From Flavobacterium sp. (GTDB lineage: Bacteria; Bacteroidota; Bacteroidia; Flavobacteriales; Flavobacteriaceae): DNA of 12,320 nt. This document shows positions 8,069-12,320 of this stretch, one piece after another. Numbering within the stretch: the first letter of the stretch is position 1; each line of letters starts with the position of its first letter. Below the pieces are notes generated by a model, which saw only the letters and a program-made list of their open reading frames with translations, was not told the origin of the DNA and made no database searches. The translations under genes were made by a program, and so were the position numbers. The DNA is taken from positions 1-12,320 of the forward strand of contig JAHRWO010000381.1 in the NCBI GenBank assembly GCA_019105125.1, given 5' to 3'.

Positions 8069-8327
8069 AAACTAACTAAAATGTTAAATGAGTGGATGCG
8101 AAACTTTGTAATGAAAGCAGTGCTAAGAATGAATGTTGAGAGATGACTTTTAGGTATAAAAAAAGGCATGGAACTCAACAAATCCGCTATCAAGGTACTG
8201 GTATACCCGCACACGAATAAGTGAGCCCACGCCCATAGACGTGAGCATCTTACTTATCATCTCGTGTGCTAAAATTACCAGTTTTTGATAACGAGATTCT
8301 AAGCGAATGCTTCAATATTATTTTGAA
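8013..8327 (-). ncRNA. Candidate structured non-coding RNA, about 315 nt
   Basis: The minus strand has a TAATTTTG box (8341-8334) placing a start near 8327, and a terminator-like hairpin plus T8 ending at 8013. Between them lies a long compound hairpin. Stems in order outside to inside are CGTTATCAA/TTGATAGCG (8293-8285 with 8193-8185), ACTGGTA/TACCAGT, GCACACGA/TCGTGTGC (8269-8262 with 8216-8209), ATAAGT/ACTTAT and GCTCACG/CGTGGGC. Two pairs are G-U only if the RNA is read from the minus strand, which supports that orientation. It does not show tmRNA, RNase P or SRP RNA signatures. A 6S-type RNA, a retron-like msr/msd remnant, or a mobile-element end remain possible; no reverse transcriptase or transposase is present. 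The overlapping 68-codon minus-strand frame (8214-8008) runs through the terminator and is probably not coding. Confidence 0.5.
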
Positions 8328-8333
8328 GAATCG

Positions 8334-8368
8334 CAAAATTACATCACAATTTGCAATGATTAAGCAAA
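8334..8368 (-). promoter_or_regulatory. Putative Bacteroidota-type promoter for the candidate ncRNA
   Basis: On the minus strand TAATTTTG (8341-8334) matches the -7 consensus TAnnTTTG exactly. TTTG at 8368-8365 can serve as the -33 box, with a 23-base spacer, at the long end of the accepted range. Predicted transcription starts near 8327. Based on consensus only. Confidence 0.4.
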
Positions 8369-8369
8369 T
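8349..8369. promoter_or_regulatory. Inverted repeat ATTTGC-n9-GCAAAT, possible operator
   Basis: ATTTGC (8349-8354) and GCAAAT (8364-8369) form a perfect 6-bp inverted repeat around 9 bases. It overlaps the -33 box of the minus-strand promoter and lies upstream of the XRE promoter, so a dimeric regulator bound here could affect both. It may be chance in AT-rich DNA. Confidence 0.25.
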
Positions 8370-8386
8370 ATAATAAATATTTTTAA

Positions 8387-8417
8387 TTTGGGGTTATATC
8401 CCCAAAACATTTATTTG
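8387..8417 (+). promoter_or_regulatory. XRE gene promoter overlapping a perfect palindrome (probable operator)
   Basis: TTTG (8387-8390), a 19-base spacer and TTTATTTG (8410-8417) fit the Bacteroidota -33/-7 promoter (TTTG, TAnnTTTG) with one mismatch. This gives a start near 8424 and a leader of about 29 bases. The -33 box is part of the perfect palindrome TTTGGGG-TTATAT-CCCCAAA (8387-8406), which is GC-rich in a very AT-rich setting. A palindrome across the -33 box and spacer is a usual place for an autorepressor site, so XRE self-repression is the likely reading. Confidence 0.5.
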
Positions 8418-8452
8418 AAATAATATGAAATTGCTTTACAAATAAAAATGAA

Positions 8453-8695
8453 ATGGATAAGCAATTGGAAAAATTTCTAAAGAACTTTGGAAAAAAGGTA
8501 AAAGAGATAAGAGATTTAAAAAATTATACTCTAGATGATATGGAATTTCATACAGGAATTGACTCAAGTGACTTTAATAAAATTGAACAAGGAAAAACAA
8601 ATATTACTTTCAAAACATTTATAAAAGTATCTAAAGGACTTGAAATCCATCCAAGAGAATTACTTGACTTTAATACTGATTTAGATGAAGAATAA
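8453..8695 (+). CDS. XRE family helix-turn-helix transcriptional regulator
   Basis: The 80-residue protein is almost entirely one XRE/Cro-type DNA-binding domain. FGKKVKEIRDLKNYTLDDMEFHTGI forms helices 1-2, DSSDFNKIEQGKTNITFKTFIKVSKGLEIHPRELL the recognition helix and rest of the fold, and a short acidic tail follows (DLDEE). It has no second effector domain, as is typical of small regulators of mobile or defence islands in Bacteroidota. The start at 8453 is preferred because the nearby ATG at 8448 is out of frame. Its own promoter carries a palindrome. It converges on the nuclease-like operon, whose promoter lies outside the window, so a regulatory link to that operon cannot be tested here. 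Confidence 0.85.
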   Translation: MDKQLEKFLKNFGKKVKEIRDLKNYTLDDMEFHTGIDSSDFNKIEQGKTNITFKTFIKVSKGLEIHPRELLDFNTDLDEE

Positions 8696-8752
8696 AGTTC
8701 TAAATGCTATAACAAAATAGCTTAATGATACAAAATACTTCATTGAGGTTTA

Positions 8753-9004
8753 TTATACTTGTATTAAATCTAAAATTTTAAGAATTTCAGTCTCTTTACT
8801 TTCAACTTTGCAATTATATAATTTGTCAAGTTTTCGCTGTACAATAATTGTTTTTAATTCTCGCTCTGTAAAAAAGAAGTCACAGTAAGGCAATGCAGAA
8901 GAAGTATGAAGAAAATCAAGAGTATCATTGCCATCTTTGTATTTTCTGTCTTTATTCCATCTTATTGAAGCATTCAACTCAGGAAAAATTCTAAATGATG
9001 GTAG
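8753..9004 (-). pseudogene. C-terminal part of the frameshifted PIN-like protein
   Basis: This frame opens at 9004, just after an in-frame TAA (9007-9005), and ends at TAA 8755-8753. From 9004 it reads LPSFRIFPELNASIRWNKD..., then GNDTLDFLHTSSALPYCDFFFTE. This is the normal C-terminal half of a PIN-like domain: the ND..D..H and PYCD motifs carry the third and fourth acidic residues. It has no good ATG; a TTG at 8977 overlaps the stop of the upstream frame by four bases and could allow weak separate translation. It is best read as the second half of the gene at 8974-9801, separated by a net one-base loss near 9004-9013. A sequencing error or a translational frameshift are the alternatives. Confidence 0.65.
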
Positions 9005-9801
9005 TTAATTTTTAGCTTGTTATATTTAGATAAATTATAAATCATATTTCGGCAATGTCTAGGATTAATATTTTCCTTCTCCTTGTCAGTTGGGAAACGA
9101 TCATAATCTAAGAAGAATACATACTCCATAGAATCATTTAAATCTGTTTCAAAGACTTCTAAATATCCTCCTAGTTCTGAAAGATACATTTCATTAAAAG
9201 TTTTGTTTTCAGTTTTATATTTCTCCTTTGCAATATTTAAGGCAACAACATCATCTTTGAATTTAAATTGAGTGAGAATTCCTGTTGCTTGGAGTTTATC
9301 TATTATTTTATCGAAAGATAAAATACTCAAAAAGTCAATAAAGTCTTTAGTTAACATATTTGGGTCGTGCTTTAAAAAAACTTTATAGAGTATGTTTATA
9401 GAAAGCTTTGTCCAAATAGTTTCTTGCAAATTGAGCGTTGTTCCTCCTGTTTTTCCTCTAACAAAATTTACAAATTCTAAGTGTCTTCTTTCACTTTCAG
9501 AAACTATAGAAATACCTTTTGATAAATTATCAATTAGACTTGCTGAATCTTTTAAAGAATTGATGTCAGATTGTTTTAGTATTTCATAAAAAGTGATTTC
9601 ACTAACTGGTATAATACATCTATTAGATTCTACAAGTTCGGTTAACTTATCAAATAAAACCCTGTCTTTAGAATTTTCCTTTTTTGCTTGGTCTCTTAAT
9701 TTTATCCAGTAATTTGTATCAAGATAAATGATTTTATGATTACTAATTGATTTACCTATTTCAACTTGTTTTTGTTGCAGATATTTGTTGAATTGATTCA
9801 T
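8974..9801 (-). CDS. PIN-like nuclease domain protein, N-terminal part, frameshifted
   Basis: The 275 codons begin with KIIYLDTNYWIKLRD (residues 23-37), the classic first strand of a PIN domain with Asp28. IIPVSEITFYEILKQ (63-77) supplies the second acidic position (Glu68 or Glu73). A long helical insert follows. Near residue 247, PRHCRNMIYNLSKYNKLKIN leads into what should be the second acidic pair, but the frame turns into YHHLEFFLS and stops. The missing motifs continue in the next frame (8753-9004). The full protein would be about 350 residues. PIN domains are metal-dependent RNases, so the truncated form lacks half of the active site. The start lies 5 bases after the stop of the preceding gene, a tight operon. 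Confidence 0.7.
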   Translation of the reverse strand: MNQFNKYLQQKQVEIGKSISNHKIIYLDTNYWIKLRDQAKKENSKDRVLFDKLTELVESNRCIIPVSEITFYEILKQSDINSLKDSASLIDNLSKGISIVSESERRHLEFVNFVRGKTGGTTLNLQETIWTKLSINILYKVFLKHDPNMLTKDFIDFLSILSFDKIIDKLQATGILTQFKFKDDVVALNIAKEKYKTENKTFNEMYLSELGGYLEVFETDLNDSMEYVFFLDYDRFPTDKEKENINPRHCRNMIYNLSKYNKLKINYHHLEFFLS

Positions 9802-9806
9802 GTACT

Positions 9807-11144
9807 TTATTTTGTAAAAATAAGATTTTGAGTAAATGAATTATATGGAAATACTTTAGGCATTAAACTATGAATTATCTCATTTCTAAAAAAACAATGT
9901 GCTACTCTATCATCAAATAATTCTGGATTCAATGGTATCAAAGCATTCGGATTATGGAAAACTACAACACCTTCAGACCAAGTTTCATTGCTGTTTTCGT
10001 CAACTTCATACACTATGGGTTTAGCTTTATCAGCATTTGGAGTATGGTCATAATAACTACCCATTCGTATAAGTTTATTGTTATCACTTCCAAGTCCAGC
10101 TTGTTTTCCCATTCTATTAAATTTTGATAAGGTCGCACAAGATGAAAATATTACAGCACTAATATTCTCGCATTCAGGATGAAAAAAGAAACCTGCTGGT
10201 ATTTGTGTTCCATTAGCTTTTATATAATTACCAATTTTAATTGGATTGACTTGTAAAGTTCCTTCTTCATCAAAAGTGTAATCATATTTATATCCGTATA
10301 AATAATCCAATAATGCATTAAAACTCCATGTCATTGACATAGTATCGTGAAAATCTGCAATAGCGATAGCAAAAGGCATTCCCTTTACATGGTCTTTTTC
10401 CCAATACCTTTTTTTTAACTTGTCAAATAATGCGCTTCCAAACATTAGAGGCATTTCATTTAACAACAATTTGTCAATCTCTTCTTTAGTTTTATGTGTG
10501 TGTTTATCGATAGCTGTTTTTCTACTAACTATTACAGCTTCAATAGCTATTTTTTCATTTAGTTTTTCTACTATAAAATCGGGAGATTCATGATTTCTTT
10601 CAAATGAAAAAAATTGTTCCCTAAAAAAGCAAAAAAGGAATAGTTCCCAGATCCTAGAATCAAAACCATTGATTGATTGAAATTGGTCTATAAAGTTTCC
10701 ATCAATATCTTTATAATGAAATGAGATTTCACTTAATACTTGCTTTGCTGATAATAATGCTTCGCTATCCCTAAGTAAAATGTAATTAGGATGCTGTTTA
10801 TCATGATTTGAAAGTTCTCCAAAAATATTGAAGTATTGATGTTTGTTGTCATGGAATACAATGGAATTACTTTCCATTTGAGAATTTATCCACTCTCTAG
10901 CTTCCTCAATTGTAGGCAAGCTCGCAACTATTAATTCAGCTCTATATTGTTTTGAAATATCTCTTGATAATATACATCCGTAATAATCATTATCAGTTAA
11001 ATCTAAACTAATTAATCCGAGAAGTCCTCCATTTCCATTTGAGTAAAACTCTAATTCTTTAGTAAAATATTGCACAAAAGGTTCTCTTGTGAAGAGAATA
11101 TAAATATCAAATAATTTTTTGTTAATTGGAATTGCAGTTTTCAA
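9807..11144 (-). CDS. Uncharacterised protein with PD-(D/E)XK-like nuclease signature
   Basis: I do not recognise a named family with certainty for this 445-residue soluble protein. Residues 165-203 show RIWELFLFCFF (Glu167), then SPDFIVE (Pro188-Asp189) and IAIEAV (Glu202). The order helix-Glu, PD, hydrophobic strand-Glu is that of restriction-endonuclease-fold enzymes, but the usual lysine of the ExK motif is replaced (EAV). About residues 237-280, a conserved-looking block (SALFDKLKKRYW, MPFAIAIADFHD, ALLDYLYG) follows. I recall similar proteins in other bacteria carrying only uninformative names. It has no signal peptide or membrane segment. It is the middle gene of the nuclease-like operon, 29 bases after the DUF3800-like gene and 5 bases before the PIN-like gene. 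DNA or RNA cleavage is an inference. Confidence 0.55.
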   Translation of the reverse strand: MKTAIPINKKLFDIYILFTREPFVQYFTKELEFYSNGNGGLLGLISLDLTDNDYYGCILSRDISKQYRAELIVASLPTIEEAREWINSQMESNSIVFHDNKHQYFNIFGELSNHDKQHPNYILLRDSEALLSAKQVLSEISFHYKDIDGNFIDQFQSINGFDSRIWELFLFCFFREQFFSFERNHESPDFIVEKLNEKIAIEAVIVSRKTAIDKHTHKTKEEIDKLLLNEMPLMFGSALFDKLKKRYWEKDHVKGMPFAIAIADFHDTMSMTWSFNALLDYLYGYKYDYTFDEEGTLQVNPIKIGNYIKANGTQIPAGFFFHPECENISAVIFSSCATLSKFNRMGKQAGLGSDNNKLIRMGSYYDHTPNADKAKPIVYEVDENSNETWSEGVVVFHNPNALIPLNPELFDDRVAHCFFRNEIIHSLMPKVFPYNSFTQNLIFTK

Positions 11145-11173
11145 GTGTGTATTGTTTATAATTACTACTATAC

Positions 11174-12301
11174 TTAGTATTTTTTCATATTATATCGAAT
11201 TTTGTCCATTTTAGACATTTCCTCATAACTGTCTGTATTGTGTATGAATCCTATATTAGTGTTATGGGATTTGTCGATTACATTCATCAATAAACCAATA
11301 TTTATTTTTTGAATATCTGATAAAGAACTTAAATCAGTATCTATTTTTTCTCTAGAACTTGTGTTCAAATAATTAGTTAATTTTCCCATTATTCCAACAA
11401 ATACATCAGAAAGTTGGACAAGTAAATTATCCTGAGAATCAACAAATGTATAATTCTTGAATTCTTCGCTATCGTCAAGTATTCTATATTCTTTAAGGGT
11501 TTCTGAAATAGAATCCTCATTGTCAAAAATATGAGATGAATTTTTAAATAAATAAATTGGTCTCAGGTAGAATTGAGACAAGTCGTTAAGCAGAATAAAA
11601 TCTTCTTCATCCATAATAAATGGTAGAGAACCTTTTTTCTTAGCCTCTTTTAAAATTTGCCTCAAGGATTCTAAACCAAAATGATATTCAGCAGTTTCAA
11701 TGTACCCATCAAAAAGGGATACTAATTCTTCAACAAAAGGAATAACAGATTCATTTTTAATATTTGGATACTCAAACTTATAAAAAAGTTGAATTACTGA
11801 ATCAATTTCTAATCTTGACAGTTTATATAAATCATTCTTTAAATGGTTGGCAAATTGTGAACCTAGTTGTTTTGCAGATTCCGAACTCATAATTGCAGAA
11901 TCAACAATATCAACTATTGACCAATAAAGAATATTTAGACTTGAATAATGAACAAACAAATTGCTGTCTTTTACAAATTGTAAAAACAGTTTTAATTTTT
12001 CTGATTTTAGGCAGTTAAGAAAGTCACCATTGGCAATGTGTTTGAATTTAACTTCCTTTGCTGTCATTTGTAGTTTAAAGCTGTCAATAAGAGGTTTAAC
12101 ATTGGGAGCTTGTCCTAAATGAAGTAAACCACCTAAAACAAAGTTAGCTGTAAATGTATAATTGAAATCATTCTCCCTTACATAAAACTTTTTAATATTG
12201 TTTGTTTCATCGTAATAAAAGGTAAAAGGAGTTTCAAAATCTGCTGAGGGTTCAAGCATTTTTGTGAATTGTCTTACTTGACTAATTTCAAAATCTATCA
12301 T
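11174..12301 (-). CDS. DUF3800-like protein
   Basis: The 375-residue product carries the sequence marks of DUF3800: a first-strand acidic pair in TFYYDETNN (Asp31-Glu32), an ExK pair in AKEVKFKHI (Glu83, Lys85), and near the C-terminus TFVDSQDNLLVQLSDVFVGI (Asp288, Gln296, Asp299). This last matches the family pattern DSK...IQLADxxxG. DUF3800 proteins have an RNase H-like fold, are often found in defence islands and are thought to be nucleases; no activity can be read here. It is the first visible gene of the three-gene operon. The ATG at 12299-12301 is used, but no in-frame stop lies in the remaining 19 bases, so an earlier start outside the window is possible. Confidence 0.7.
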   Translation of the reverse strand: MIDFEISQVRQFTKMLEPSADFETPFTFYYDETNNIKKFYVRENDFNYTFTANFVLGGLLHLGQAPNVKPLIDSFKLQMTAKEVKFKHIANGDFLNCLKSEKLKLFLQFVKDSNLFVHYSSLNILYWSIVDIVDSAIMSSESAKQLGSQFANHLKNDLYKLSRLEIDSVIQLFYKFEYPNIKNESVIPFVEELVSLFDGYIETAEYHFGLESLRQILKEAKKKGSLPFIMDEEDFILLNDLSQFYLRPIYLFKNSSHIFDNEDSISETLKEYRILDDSEEFKNYTFVDSQDNLLVQLSDVFVGIMGKLTNYLNTSSREKIDTDLSSLSDIQKINIGLLMNVIDKSHNTNIGFIHNTDSYEEMSKMDKIRYNMKKY

Positions 12302-12320
12302 ACTTCTAGTTGTTTTATTC

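Noticed and set aside
8008..8214. A 68-codon minus-strand frame beginning MCGYTSTLIADLL
   Set aside because: It reads through the hairpin and U tract at 8068-8013 and overlaps the stems of the candidate RNA. It has no recognisable domain and looks like a chance frame in an RNA gene.
8080..8220. Short plus-strand frames (MLNEWMRNFVMK..., MELNKSAIKVLVYP...) in the intergenic region
   Set aside because: About 20 codons each, no promoter or family, antisense to the candidate RNA. The basic amphipathic look of the first is weak evidence for a small toxin.
8013..8327. tmRNA, RNase P RNA or SRP RNA identity for the structured region
   Set aside because: None of their conserved core sequences is present on either strand.
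8013..8452. Retron or other reverse-transcriptase defence system using the structured RNA
   Set aside because: No reverse transcriptase motif (such as YxDD in a suitable protein) occurs in any gene of the window.
8706..8721. GCTAT-n6-ATAGC hairpin between the XRE gene and the PIN-like gene, as a terminator
   Set aside because: Only five base pairs, and no T run follows on either strand.
8974..9012. Programmed -1 frameshifting in the PIN-like gene
   Set aside because: The required slip is -1, but no X-XXY-YYZ heptamer or obvious downstream stem was seen at the overlap, so mutation or read error is more likely.

Overview
The window looks like a chromosomal segment of a Flavobacterium-like member of the Bacteroidota. 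The evidence is a SusC/RagA-SusD/RagB outer-membrane pair, a small DUF6520-type protein, AT-rich DNA, starts without clear Shine-Dalgarno sequences, and promoter-like sequences of the Bacteroidota TTTG / TAnnTTTG type. No rRNA, tRNA, CRISPR array, intact insertion sequence or integrase is visible.

Left part (1-710): the C-terminal 105 codons of a probable beta-propeller protein are followed, on the same strand, by a 90-residue cysteine-bearing DUF6520-like protein. A perfect 11-bp hairpin (679-704) separates these from the convergent operon and probably ends transcription from both sides.

Middle (731-7825, minus strand): an apparent operon reads SusC-like TonB-dependent transporter, SusD-like lipoprotein, then a secreted S9 (prolyl oligopeptidase-like) serine peptidase. 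Known RagAB-type transporters import oligopeptides, so a peptide capture, import and trimming unit is the natural reading. The substrate is inference. The susC upstream region carries a plus-strand terminator-like hairpin and a degenerate dispersed intergenic repeat.

The gap between 7826 and 8452 is not empty. It holds (i) a candidate minus-strand structured RNA of about 315 nt, with a promoter-like start near 8327, a long compound hairpin (8185-8293) and an intrinsic-terminator-like 3' end (8068-8013), and (ii) a promoter for a small XRE regulator that overlaps a perfect palindrome, probably its operator.

Right part (8453-12320) is visibly more AT-rich and looks accessory. A small XRE regulator (plus strand) converges on a minus-strand operon of three nuclease-like genes: a DUF3800-like protein, a protein with a PD-(D/E)XK-like signature, and a PIN-like protein. 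The PIN-like gene is split by a frameshift, which places two of the expected active-site acids in another frame. The set resembles a defence module and I do not recognise it as a named system. It is the best candidate for something undescribed here. The operon promoter, and possibly more genes, lie beyond the right edge.
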